Assembly (NCBI GenBank): GCA_002423145.1
Contig: DIUU01000011.1
Location: 1-25,215, forward strand
Length of the DNA: 25,215 nt
Source of the DNA: Acholeplasmataceae bacterium UBA6150
GTDB lineage: Bacteria > Bacillota_I > Bacilli_A > Acholeplasmatales > UBA5453
Direction of reading: 5' to 3'
Part shown: positions 7,757 through 14,652 of the stretch, piece by piece
Numbering within the stretch: the stretch's first letter is position 1
Layout: each line of letters starts with the position of its first letter
Notes under the pieces: model-generated
What the model saw: the letters and a program-made list of their open reading frames with translations, nothing else
Databases searched by the model: none
What the model was told of the DNA's origin: nothing
Position numbers and translations under genes: made by a program

Positions 7757-10227
7757 TTCCATTGGAAGACATTAAACCAAGAAAAAAATCAAAAAAAGAG
7801 CTCAAACAAACGGTGGATGTGGAAAGAATTAACCCCGAGATTGTATCGGGATTAACCTATCAACAAGTCGAAACCAGAATACTAGCAGGATTATCAAACA
7901 AGGTATCCTCGGGTTCAACCAAAACGATTTCATCGATTTTCATATCCAATATCATGACGTTTTTCAACCTCTTGAATGTGGGTATTGCGTCATGGCTCAT
8001 CACCGTAGGTGCTTATAAGGACCTCTTTTTCATCGTCATCGTTTCACTAAACGTTGGTATTGGGATTTTCCAAGAAATCAAAGCGAAGAAAACCATCGAT
8101 AAGTTATCGTTGTTATCCGCGCCAACCGGACTGGTTTTACGCGATGGTGAAGAACAAGAAATCATGATCGCTGACTTGGTCATCGATGACTTAATGAAAC
8201 TGACGACAGGCAAGCAAATCAGTGCTGACTCTGTCGTAAGAGAAGGTCAAATCGAAGTCAATGAATCGTTATTAACCGGAGAATCTGATCCCATTGTTAA
8301 GAAAGTTGGAGACGAATTATTTTCGGGTTCATTTGTTGTTTCAGGACATTGTATCGCCCAAGTAATCAAAGTTGGTAAAGATTCCTATATTGAAAATTTA
8401 GCGAAACAAGCTAAAAAATACCGTAAACCAAAATCCGATTTATTAAAATCACTAAGAAATATCATTCGCACCGTTGGGTTCTTGATTCTCCCCATCGGGG
8501 CTACACTATTTTACATGCAAATGCATGGAGGCGCTGCGTACGCGGACGCTGTTAGGGGTGTAGGTGGAGCTGTCATTGGCATGATTCCGTCAGGCTTATT
8601 CTTACTTACTTCCGTTACACTCGCTGTAGGGGTACTGAGACTGGCTCAAAACAATACACTTGTTCAAGAATTGTATTGTATTGAAATGTTGGCACGCATC
8701 GATACACTTTGTTTGGATAAAACAGGGACGATTACCGATGGAACCATGGCGGTTAAGAACATCATTGAATATGTCAATCCATCGGGTCTACCCATCAAAA
8801 AAGCCATACCAACCATGATGGCTTCTTTAGAAGAAAAGAACTTAACATCGGAAGCCTTAGAACAAAAGTTTGGAACAACCAAACGCATTAAGACTAGAGC
8901 CATCGTACCGTTTTCAAGTGCTCGTAAATTATCTGCTGTTGAATTTGATAAGTTTGGGACATTCGCTCTAGGTGCACCTGAATTTGTATTAAAAAAAGAG
9001 GCGTATCAAGAAGTCTCTGCTGACGTTGATAAATACGCCAAAGAAGGTTATCGCGTCATCGCGATTGCTCACTCGAGTGGTTCACTTGATGGAGATAAAT
9101 TACCAGCCGACATCAAAGCGATTGGACTCATCATCATTGAAGACACCATTCGTCCTGACGCCATCGTTACCATAGAATATTTTAAAACACACAATGTCGA
9201 TGTGAAGGTCATTTCGGGGGATAACCCAATGACTGTCGCTCATATTTCAAAACGTGCCGGGATTAGCGATGCTGACAAATACATCAGTTTAGAAGGTGTA
9301 TCCGACAAGGATGTCATTCGATTTGCTGATAAATATACCGTGTTCGGTCGGGTTTCTCCAACACAAAAGAAACTCTTAATCGAATCTCTCAAGAGAAGTG
9401 GTAGAACCGTCGCCATGACAGGCGATGGTGTCAATGATATCCTCGCATTAAAAGAAGCAGATACATCGATTGCGATGGCTTCAGGTAGTGAAGCTGCTCG
9501 TAACGTTTCCCACTTGGTTTTGATGGATTCTAACTTTTCATCCATGCCTAAAGTGGTTAATGAAGGTAGACGTGTTATCAACAACGTTCAAAGGGTAGCC
9601 ATCCTGTTCTTAACCAAAACCATCTTCTCATTTATGCTTTCTATCATTGCGATTCTTTCACGTGGTATTTACCCAATTACACCATCGCAATTATCGATGA
9701 TTGATTTCTTAGTCATTGGTTTGCCGTCCTTTTTCCTAGCACTTGAACCCAATACCAATCAAGTCAAAGGCCGTTTCTTATTCAACGTCTTGAAACGTGC
9801 ATTACCTGGCGCACTCGTTGTCGTCATGAACGTTTTGATCATATTCGCACTTACACCCGTCTTGTTAATTGATAAAACACAATCTTCGACACTCATTGTT
9901 ATTTCAGCAACATTCACGTCCATGATGGTATTATTGAGAGTATTAAAACCAATGAATATTGTTCGAAAACTATTATTCGTTGTGATGTTCTCAGCGTTCA
10001 TCGCGCTGGTCATATTCGCCCCAGACTTCTTTGAATTCAACTCGTTCTTCAACGACTACTATTCATCCACTACAGGGGCTGTCGTACCAAGACTTCCAAC
10101 CGCTCATTTCTTACTATTGCTTGTTCTAGTACAAGCGGCTTACCCTGCGATGGTCATTGTTTCTAACATCCCAGGTTATATCTCGAGATCAATTAAGTTT
10201 GTTTTGATGAAACTATCCAATATTTAA
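7753..10227 (+). CDS. Cation-transporting P-type ATPase (CtpE-like)
   Basis: This is an ATP-driven membrane cation pump of 824 residues. Visible core motifs are TGES (175-178, actuator domain), DKTGT with phosphorylated Asp322, and GDGVND (557-562). Hydrophobic segments fit ten membrane helices: two near 61-107, two near 237-293, and six after about 605. The sequence around M4 and DKTGT (LVQEL.CIEMLARIDTLCLDKTGT) resembles CtpE-type pumps, proposed to move calcium. In M4 the usual PEGL is PSGL (279-282), so a glutamate that binds calcium in SERCA is replaced by Ser. The start may be GTG 7753, which overlaps the mrnC stop, or TTG 7762, which is better spaced from the GG at 7750-7751. The gene interrupts the normal mrnC-rlmB order. 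The substrate is uncertain. Confidence 0.9.
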   Translation: MIPLEDIKPRKKSKKELKQTVDVERINPEIVSGLTYQQVETRILAGLSNKVSSGSTKTISSIFISNIMTFFNLLNVGIASWLITVGAYKDLFFIVIVSLNVGIGIFQEIKAKKTIDKLSLLSAPTGLVLRDGEEQEIMIADLVIDDLMKLTTGKQISADSVVREGQIEVNESLLTGESDPIVKKVGDELFSGSFVVSGHCIAQVIKVGKDSYIENLAKQAKKYRKPKSDLLKSLRNIIRTVGFLILPIGATLFYMQMHGGAAYADAVRGVGGAVIGMIPSGLFLLTSVTLAVGVLRLAQNNTLVQELYCIEMLARIDTLCLDKTGTITDGTMAVKNIIEYVNPSGLPIKKAIPTMMASLEEKNLTSEALEQKFGTTKRIKTRAIVPFSSARKLSAVEFDKFGTFALGAPEFVLKKEAYQEVSADVDKYAKEGYRVIAIAHSSGSLDGDKLPADIKAIGLIIIEDTIRPDAIVTIEYFKTHNVDVKVISGDNPMTVAHISKRAGISDADKYISLEGVSDKDVIRFADKYTVFGRVSPTQKKLLIESLKRSGRTVAMTGDGVNDILALKEADTSIAMASGSEAARNVSHLVLMDSNFSSMPKVVNEGRRVINNVQRVAILFLTKTIFSFMLSIIAILSRGIYPITPSQLSMIDFLVIGLPSFFLALEPNTNQVKGRFLFNVLKRALPGALVVVMNVLIIFALTPVLLIDKTQSSTLIVISATFTSMMVLLRVLKPMNIVRKLLFVVMFSAFIALVIFAPDFFEFNSFFNDYYSSTTGAVVPRLPTAHFLLLLVLVQAAYPAMVIVSNIPGYISRSIKFVLMKLSNI

Positions 10228-10262
10228 AGTAAAACGATTAATTGAAAGGGTATATATTATAT

Positions 10263-10958
10263 ATGATCATCTACGGAAAAAACACGGTTAAAGAAGCAAT
10301 TTTGGCGAATCGCCCCATCTATCAAGTATGGCTAGATGAGAAAAAAACGGACTTTAAATGGGTTCCGTTTCTGACAGAGCATAATATCAAGTATCAATTG
10401 GTTTCAAAGCACCAATTGAATGAAAAAACGGATAATCAAAGTCATCAAGGGATTGTTGCTGATGTAAAGCCGTATGAGTATTATGACTTATCCATGCTTT
10501 TCGATGGTACGAAGAAAAAAGTGCTCATTCTTGACCAAATTGAAGACCCACATAATTTAGGTGCGATTTTAAGAAGTGTAGAAGCGACAAAAATAGACGC
10601 TGTCATTCTACCGAAGAACCGCTCTGTAGATATTACAGGTACGGTTGCGAAAACAGCTGTAGGTGCCCTAGAATACACTAAAATCATCCAAGTTACGAAC
10701 CTAACACAAACCATTGAGAAGCTAAAACAACATGGGTTTTGGGTGATTGGTACCGATATGGTTGCAGAAAAAACATACAAGGACATCGATACCTCTACTT
10801 CGGTAGCGGTGGTTATTGGTAATGAAGGCGAAGGCATCTCACGCTTAGTTAAATTATCGTGTGACTATCTCGTCACGATTCCCATGATTGGTAAAGTAAA
10901 TTCATTGAATGCCAGTGTTGCCGCGGCACTGATATTATATAAGCTTGCAGATCTTTAG
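10263..10958 (+). CDS. rlmB: 23S rRNA 2'-O-ribose methyltransferase, TrmH/RlmB family
   Basis: SpoU/TrmH-family enzymes use S-adenosylmethionine and a trefoil-knot fold; RlmB methylates the ribose of G2251 in 23S rRNA. The 231-residue protein has all three family motifs: DPHNLGAILRS (95-105), VVIGNEGEGIS (183-193) and IPMIGKVNSLNASVA (206-220). An N-terminal substrate-binding domain of about 75 residues precedes them. A TTG at 10242 would add seven residues, but MIIYGKN is the usual N terminus and GAAAGGG (10244-10250) precedes it, so I start at 10263. The sigma-factor gene follows after 8 bases with its ribosome binding site on the rlmB stop. RlmB is favoured by synteny; a paralogue with another target cannot be excluded. 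Confidence 0.9.
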   Translation: MIIYGKNTVKEAILANRPIYQVWLDEKKTDFKWVPFLTEHNIKYQLVSKHQLNEKTDNQSHQGIVADVKPYEYYDLSMLFDGTKKKVLILDQIEDPHNLGAILRSVEATKIDAVILPKNRSVDITGTVAKTAVGALEYTKIIQVTNLTQTIEKLKQHGFWVIGTDMVAEKTYKDIDTSTSVAVVIGNEGEGISRLVKLSCDYLVTIPMIGKVNSLNASVAAALILYKLADL

Positions 10959-10966
10959 GAGGAAAC

Positions 10967-11497
10967 ATGTCATACAAAGCCTATAACGATTACGAACTGA
11001 TTTACATGGTTCAAGATCAACAGGACATGATGGCTTTAGACATACTGTTTACCAAATACGACAAGTTCATACACAAGAAAATCAGTCAGTTTTACATTTT
11101 TGACAGCGACCGAGATGACTTTTATCAAGAAGGTTTAATCAGTCTCCACAAGGCGATTTTAAGCTTTAAAGACACCTTCAATAAAACATTCATGCGCTAT
11201 TTTGAAACGGTCTTAGAACGCAAATTTATCAATTTAAATCAGAAACGAAAACGATATCACCAAGAGATGGATCATCTGTTATCAGAAGCTAAATACATGC
11301 CGATTTGTGTGGAAGAAGATGCTTGTGAAAACTATCAAAAACAAGCCTTTAAATCGGCACTTGAAGAAGCGATTTATGATGCTTATTTTAGACAAAATCA
11401 AAAGATTCCTTCAATAGCTAGAACGTATCAGTTAGATCCTAAACAAGTATACAATGCAATTTATCGGATTAAGAAAAAACTAACACAAACACCCTAA
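10967..11497 (+). CDS. Small sigma-70 family factor, SigH-like
   Basis: The 176-residue product resembles a two-domain alternative sigma factor. Residues of about 8-70 fit region 2: DYELIYMVQDQQDMMALDILFTKY, then DRDDFYQEGLISLHKAI, matching the D.DD..QEG..GL.KAI signature of SigH. The C-terminal 40 residues (IPSIARTYQLDPKQVYNAIYRIKKKL) form a region 4-like helix-turn-helix. Its place between rlmB and rpmG is that of sigH in Bacillus, where sigH drives stationary-phase and competence genes; yacP, usually before it, is absent. TAGGAGG overlaps the rlmB stop, with ATG at 10967. Which promoters it serves in this organism is unknown. Confidence 0.8.
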   Translation: MSYKAYNDYELIYMVQDQQDMMALDILFTKYDKFIHKKISQFYIFDSDRDDFYQEGLISLHKAILSFKDTFNKTFMRYFETVLERKFINLNQKRKRYHQEMDHLLSEAKYMPICVEEDACENYQKQAFKSALEEAIYDAYFRQNQKIPSIARTYQLDPKQVYNAIYRIKKKLTQTP

Positions 11498-11512
11498 ATG
11501 GTGTATAATATA

Positions 11513-11541
11513 TTGACTAAGGTTTTGCATCGTGTTAAAAT
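11513..11541 (+). promoter_or_regulatory. Promoter of rpmG-secE-nusG
   Basis: TTGACT (11513-11518) and TAAAAT (11536-11541) are separated by 17 bases, just downstream of the sigma-factor stop. The start near 11548 leaves about 26 bases before rpmG, including AGAGGTGG (11559-11566). Confidence 0.75.
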
Positions 11542-11573
11542 ACATGTGCAATAACCACAGAGGTGGTTTTTTT

Positions 11574-11723
11574 ATGCGAGAAAAAGTGATTTTAATTTGT
11601 GAGGAATGTTTAAGTCGTAATTACCAAACAACCAAAAATAAAGACGGTAATAAAGAACGTCTTGAAATGAAGAAGTTTTGTGTTAAGTGTAACAAACATA
11701 CCCTACATAAAGAAAGTAAATAG
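11574..11723 (+). CDS. rpmG: 50S ribosomal protein L33, zinc-ribbon type
   Basis: L33 is a small protein of the large subunit near the E site. The 49-residue product has two CxxC pairs, Cys9/Cys12 and Cys36/Cys39, so it is the zinc-binding form. YQTTKNK and RLEMKKFC are typical of the family. The ATG at 11574 is preceded by AGAGGTGG at a 7-base spacing. An in-frame GTG at 11532 lies next to the -10 element and ahead of the predicted transcription start, so it is rejected. The TAG stop overlaps the TAGGAGG ribosome binding site of secE. The rpmG-secE-nusG order is the Firmicutes standard. Confidence 0.95.
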   Translation: MREKVILICEECLSRNYQTTKNKDGNKERLEMKKFCVKCNKHTLHKESK

Positions 11724-11735
11724 GAGGCTATTAAT

Positions 11736-12146
11736 ATGGCAGTCAAACAAAAAGCTACAGAACAAAAAAGTAAATTGGTAGAAGTACTAACCACTGAATA
11801 CAGATGGGAAAATTTACTATTGGGTATTCTAGCGTCTTTATCCCTAGCTTTATCAATCATGATTTTAAGTGGTATTCTAACCACAGAAGATGGTCCAATC
11901 CCACTGATTTCAGACTATCCTAACTTATTTGCAGGTATTTTATTGGGTATTTCCATCATTGGTTTGTTACTCGTTATCTATCCATTCTTCGTACCAGCAT
12001 TACCAGAATTAAAGAAAATGTCATGGCCTACTTGGGCAGTCTATTTAGATGCCAGTGTACGTGTGTTGATATTTGTTATTTTCTTCGCAATGCTATTCTT
12101 CGCATTCGACTTACTCATCGCTAACATCACAGGAAACTTATTCTAA
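11736..12146 (+). CDS. secE: Preprotein translocase subunit SecE, three-helix form
   Basis: SecE clamps SecY in the protein-conducting channel of the cell membrane. The family core lies at the C-terminal end: PALPELKKMSWPTW (87-100), matching the amphipathic ELKKVSWP motif, followed by a membrane helix at about 106-129. Two extra hydrophobic helices precede it (about 26-48 and 63-86), giving 136 residues and three predicted membrane segments, whereas Bacillus SecE has about 60 residues and one. E. coli SecE also has three. TAGGAGG (11721-11727) lies 8 bases before the ATG. The stop overlaps the nusG start by one base. Position between rpmG and nusG confirms the assignment. Confidence 0.92.
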   Translation: MAVKQKATEQKSKLVEVLTTEYRWENLLLGILASLSLALSIMILSGILTTEDGPIPLISDYPNLFAGILLGISIIGLLLVIYPFFVPALPELKKMSWPTWAVYLDASVRVLIFVIFFAMLFFAFDLLIANITGNLF

Positions 12147-12688
12147 TGATAGATCCGCGTCGCTGGTATATCGTGCAAACCTATTCCGGTTATGAATCGT
12201 CCGTCAAGGAAGACCTTGAACGCCGTATCGAATCGATGGGGATGCAAAACCTGATTTTTAGAGTGGTTTTGCCTGAAGAAACTTATATTGAAAAAGATAA
12301 GAATGGCAATCCAAAAGAGAAAGTAAGAAAGATGTTCCCAGGGTATGTTTTTGTTGAAATGATCATCACAGACGATTCTTGGCACGTCATCCGTAATACA
12401 CCAAAAGTGACCGGGTTCTTAGGTTCATCGGGTGGTAGAACCAAACCAGTACCACTACCATTAGATGAAATCAATGCCATCTTACTAAAAGTGGGTATCA
12501 TCGAAAAACCAACATTCAAACATGCCATAGGTTCCACTATCAATATCGTTGGCGGACCATTTACTGGGCAAACTGGTAAAGTCGTATCTTTCGATAATGA
12601 CAAAGAAACAGCGATTGTTTCCATTGAAATGTTCGGCCGTGGTACACCAACCGAAGTATCCTTCGATCAAGTAGAAAAACAAAAGTGA
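12146..12688 (+). CDS. nusG: Transcription elongation/termination factor NusG
   Basis: NusG binds the clamp of elongating RNA polymerase and influences pausing, termination and coupling to the ribosome. The 180-residue protein starts with the NGN domain (RWYIVQTYSGYE; FPGYVFVEM near 64-72; NTPKVTGFLG near 84-93). It ends with a KOW domain at about 128-155 (VGGPFTGQTGKVVSFDND). The ATG overlaps the secE stop (TAATG), so translation is probably coupled. The TGA stop at 12686-12688 lies inside the stem of the terminator shared with the opposing gene. Confidence 0.97.
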   Translation: MIDPRRWYIVQTYSGYESSVKEDLERRIESMGMQNLIFRVVLPEETYIEKDKNGNPKEKVRKMFPGYVFVEMIITDDSWHVIRNTPKVTGFLGSSGGRTKPVPLPLDEINAILLKVGIIEKPTFKHAIGSTINIVGGPFTGQTGKVVSFDNDKETAIVSIEMFGRGTPTEVSFDQVEKQK

Positions 12689-12708
12689 GTCCGCGGACTC
12701 ACTTTTTT
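12681..12708. terminator. Bidirectional terminator shared by nusG and the dioxygenase gene
   Basis: AAAAGTGAGTC (12681-12691) and GACTCACTTTT (12696-12706) pair across CGCG; the core GTGAGTCCGCGGACTCAC is a perfect palindrome. A T-run to 12708 serves the plus strand. On the minus strand the A-rich 12675-12684 region supplies TTTTGTTTTT. The nusG stop (12686-12688) and the opposing gene's stop (12701-12699) occupy symmetric positions in the stem. Confidence 0.92.
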
Positions 12709-13544
12709 AATATTAAACAAACACCGTCAGGATCTTTAGTATAAATAGCGTCATTATGGATGGTATAAACCACACCGAGTTCGGATAACCCCTGCAAGGC
12801 ATGATTGAAATGGGTATCGGTGTGAAGCCTGTAAGTGACATCAACCAATCCAACCGCGTTTGTTTTCGCTCTTATAGGGTTTGCCCAGGTATTTAAAGCC
12901 AAGTGGTGATGGTAGGATTTTGAAGATAAAAAATGTGCACTATGGATGTTTAAAATCAAATCATAACCTAATATCTTTTGATAATAATCTGAACTTTTTT
13001 TCAAATCCAGGGTGTGCTGATGCATATGACCGAGCAAGGCATTTGAATCTATCTTCGTGAATCGGGTTGGATTGATACTCAAATAATACTTATAATCGAA
13101 GGGTTGATTCTCGATTTTCTCAGGGTGTTTATCGATATCTTTCCAATAAGTAGGATCTTTATCGACGTAAAGTTCTATACCATTGCCGTCGGGATCATTC
13201 AAATAGAGGGCATCTGATATCCCGTGATCAGCACCACCCGTGATGGGGTATTGGTTCTTCGCGATGTGATAAACAATTTGTCCGAGGGCACTTTTATCAG
13301 GCAATAGAAAAGCGACATGGTACAAACCCTGGGTCAACTGTCTTTCTGACGCGCTTAAATCGATTAAAGTCTTCAAAATAATATCCTTACCATTGATGGT
13401 ATAATAGATGTGGTCGTCGGTTTCTTCAACGATTGAAAAACCCAAAAGTTGGGTATAAAAATGCTTCGATTCACTTGCTTTTTTTATTCTTAGAGAAAGC
13501 GACACCGGATAGATCGAATTGGCCTGATGATATTGACTGATCAT
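12699..13544 (-). CDS. Two-domain glyoxalase/VOC-fold dioxygenase, catechol-2,3-dioxygenase (CatE) type
   Basis: The 281-residue protein has two vicinal-oxygen-chelate domains. The first (about 13-128) contains FYTQLLGF, GLYHVAFLLPD with His76, and DPDGNGIELY with Glu124. The second (about 170-280) contains GHMHQHTLDL with His173 and His175, and YHHHLALNTW (211-220). These blocks match Bacillus CatE, an extradiol dioxygenase linked to catechol and quinone stress. The glutamate expected near the end of the second domain is not evident (DPDGVCLIL), so metal binding and activity are uncertain. GAGGTGA (13555-13549) precedes the ATG at 13544. The gene is opposite to its neighbours and interrupts the nusG-rplK junction, suggesting a later insertion. 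A 16-bp palindrome lies in its promoter. Confidence 0.82.
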   Translation of the reverse strand: MISQYHQANSIYPVSLSLRIKKASESKHFYTQLLGFSIVEETDDHIYYTINGKDIILKTLIDLSASERQLTQGLYHVAFLLPDKSALGQIVYHIAKNQYPITGGADHGISDALYLNDPDGNGIELYVDKDPTYWKDIDKHPEKIENQPFDYKYYLSINPTRFTKIDSNALLGHMHQHTLDLKKSSDYYQKILGYDLILNIHSAHFLSSKSYHHHLALNTWANPIRAKTNAVGLVDVTYRLHTDTHFNHALQGLSELGVVYTIHNDAIYTKDPDGVCLILKK

Positions 13545-13563
13545 AGATTCACCTCACATAATA

Positions 13564-13592
13564 ATCATAACATTTCGAATTCGAAATATAAA
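13564..13592 (-). promoter_or_regulatory. Likely minus-strand promoter of the dioxygenase gene
   Basis: On the minus strand TTTATA (13592-13587) and TATGAT (13569-13564) are 17 bases apart. Both are imperfect matches to consensus. The spacer is almost filled by the palindrome at 13572-13587. The call rests on spacing and position only. Confidence 0.45.
13572..13587. promoter_or_regulatory. 16-bp perfect palindrome, candidate operator
   Basis: ATTTCGAATTCGAAAT is a perfect palindrome between two divergent start codons (13544 minus, 13616 plus). It falls between the likely -35 and -10 elements of the dioxygenase promoter, a typical place for a dimeric repressor. No regulator gene is adjacent. 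Operator function is inferred. Confidence 0.55.
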
Positions 13593-13615
13593 GCAATTCG
13601 CTTGAAAGGGTACCC

Positions 13616-14005
13616 ATGAAAACACTAGATCTGATTACTTTACTACAACAATATGAAGACTTAAATCAACTCAAGCCCATGCGTATTGGTGTACTACCTA
13701 ACGATGGGTTAATCATCCCTGGATTCCCTGAAGCCCTCCTTACATTTGATTTGGATGGGTTTAAAATATATACATTTGAAGGACTCATCAAATTCACATA
13801 TGAACACCAAAAATATGACTTCAAATTTGAAGAAATTAAAGAGATTGAAATGGGAAAATATAACTTCAAAGATCGTTATCTCAAAATCACCTTTAAAGAC
13901 GATAGGTACGTCGCTTTCAGTTATCATATCCGCGATAAAAAGTATCCCGAACAAGCGATCCTTATCGAAGCATTTATGCATAAATTAGAATCCCTCGCAA
14001 ATTAG
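13616..14005 (+). CDS. Small soluble protein of unknown function
   Basis: The 129-residue product is not one I recognise. It has no signal peptide, no membrane segment and no Cys. It opens with a probable helix (residues 3-18), then a run of predicted beta strands (LTFDLDGFKIYTF, LIKFTYEHQKYDF, YLKITFKDDRYVAFSY), and ends in a helix (about 110-127). That strand-rich body followed by a C-terminal helix loosely recalls bacterial PH-like domains, but this is only a resemblance. GAAAGGG (13604-13610) lies 5 bases before the ATG. It is divergent from the dioxygenase gene and shares the palindromic intergenic region, so co-regulation is possible. The next promoter starts 14 bases after its stop. 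Confidence 0.65.
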   Translation: MKTLDLITLLQQYEDLNQLKPMRIGVLPNDGLIIPGFPEALLTFDLDGFKIYTFEGLIKFTYEHQKYDFKFEEIKEIEMGKYNFKDRYLKITFKDDRYVAFSYHIRDKKYPEQAILIEAFMHKLESLAN

Positions 14006-14018
14006 TTTGTGTTTTAGG

Positions 14019-14047
14019 TTGACATTATTACTTTGTAATGATAAAAT
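14019..14047 (+). promoter_or_regulatory. Strong promoter of rplK-rplA-rplJ-rplL
   Basis: A perfect TTGACA (14019-14024) and TAAAAT (14042-14047) are separated by 17 bases. TGA directly precedes the -10 element, making it an extended -10. The predicted start near 14054 opens a structured leader of about 85 bases. Confidence 0.9.
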
Positions 14048-14055
14048 ATCAAGGC

Positions 14056-14112
14056 GTGTATGGATACACCGTAGTGGAAGGATTGCTAAAAGCAGATCCG
14101 TTGACCACATAC
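14056..14112 (+). promoter_or_regulatory. rplK leader with L1-type operator
   Basis: A small hairpin (GTGTA/TACAC, 14056-14069) is followed by a longer interrupted stem. GTGG (14074-14077) pairs with CCAC (14105-14108), GGAT (14080-14083) with ATCC (14096-14099), and TGCT (14084-14087) with AGCA (14091-14094). The unpaired GTTGA before CCAC and the purines after GTGG recall the ribosomal protein L1 site on 23S rRNA. L1 repression of the L11 operon is well known in E. coli; its action here is inferred. A related element sits before rplA. Confidence 0.65.
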
Positions 14113-14138
14113 TCATAGGATAAAGGAGGTTGTGTCAC

Positions 14139-14564
14139 ATGGCTAAAAAAGTAGTCAAAGTTGTTAAATTGCAAATTGCAGCAGGGAAAGCGAACCCAGC
14201 GCCACCAGTAGGTCCGGCATTAGGTCAAGCAGGGGTAAATATCCCTCAATTCTGTACTCAATTCAATGAAGCGACAAAAGACAAAGTCGGTTATGTTATT
14301 CCGGTAGTGATTTCTGTATTTGATGATCGTTCATTTACATTTGTTACAAAAACACCACCAGCAAGCGACTTAATCAAGAAAGCAGCAAATATTCAAAGCG
14401 GCTCTAAGAATGCATCAAAAGTAAAAGTTGGTTCGATCAAACGCGATAAGTTGAGAGAATTAGCAACATTAAAGATGCCAGATTTGAATGCCTACACAGT
14501 TGAATCAGCAATGAAAATTCTTGAAGGAACTGCAAGACAAATGGGCATTACCATCGAAGATTAA
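14139..14564 (+). CDS. rplK: 50S ribosomal protein L11
   Basis: L11 forms part of the factor-binding GTPase-associated centre with 23S rRNA and the L10-L7/L12 stalk. The product is exactly 141 residues, the family length, and reads KVVKLQIAAGKANPAPPVGPALGQAGVNI at the N terminus. Pro-rich residues flank the thiostrepton-site helix. The C-terminal domain ends in GTARQMGITIED. An in-frame TTG at 14130 would add three residues, but it touches AAAGGAGGT (14122-14130); the ATG at 14139 is well spaced. It is the first gene of the L11 operon, with a strong promoter and structured leader. rplA follows after 88 bases containing a second L1-type element. Confidence 0.98.
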   Translation: MAKKVVKVVKLQIAAGKANPAPPVGPALGQAGVNIPQFCTQFNEATKDKVGYVIPVVISVFDDRSFTFVTKTPPASDLIKKAANIQSGSKNASKVKVGSIKRDKLRELATLKMPDLNAYTVESAMKILEGTARQMGITIED

Positions 14565-14585
14565 TTCGTTGGCAGTAAGTAATAA

Positions 14586-14635
14586 AATTTAGATATCATC
14601 ATCTAAATTGTGGGAGGATATCCCGCTAGACCACA
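14586..14635 (+). promoter_or_regulatory. Second L1-type operator in the rplK-rplA spacer
   Basis: A 9-bp hairpin, AATTTAGAT (14586-14594) with ATCTAAATT (14601-14609), is followed by TGTGG (14609-14613) pairing with CCACA (14631-14635). Between them lie GAGGATATCCC and GCTAGA. The GTGGGAG and GACCAC strands resemble the L1-binding segment of 23S rRNA and the element ahead of rplK. It lies 5 bases before the rplA ribosome binding site, so L1 binding could block rplA translation. Confidence 0.65.
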
Positions 14636-14652
14636 TTTTAGGAGGAAACCAT

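Noticed and set aside
10242..10262. TTG start adding seven residues to the RlmB-like protein
   Set aside because: The family N terminus matches MIIYGKN at 10263, and the G-rich site lies within the proposed extension.
11504..11509. TATAAT as a -10 element for rpmG
   Set aside because: No acceptable -35 lies 16-18 bases upstream, whereas TTGACT/TAAAAT just downstream is well spaced.
11532..11573. GTG start adding 14 residues to L33
   Set aside because: The GTG lies next to the -10 element, before the expected transcription start, and the extension has no family counterpart.
14006..14138. A small RNA or tRNA gene in the rplK upstream region
   Set aside because: The structure does not form a cloverleaf and is explained by the promoter and the L1-type leader.
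14608..14652. In-frame TTG that would add 15 residues to L1
   Set aside because: The codons coincide with the L1-type RNA element, there is no ribosome binding site before the TTG, and the ATG at 14653 has AGGAGG at ideal spacing and gives the family length.
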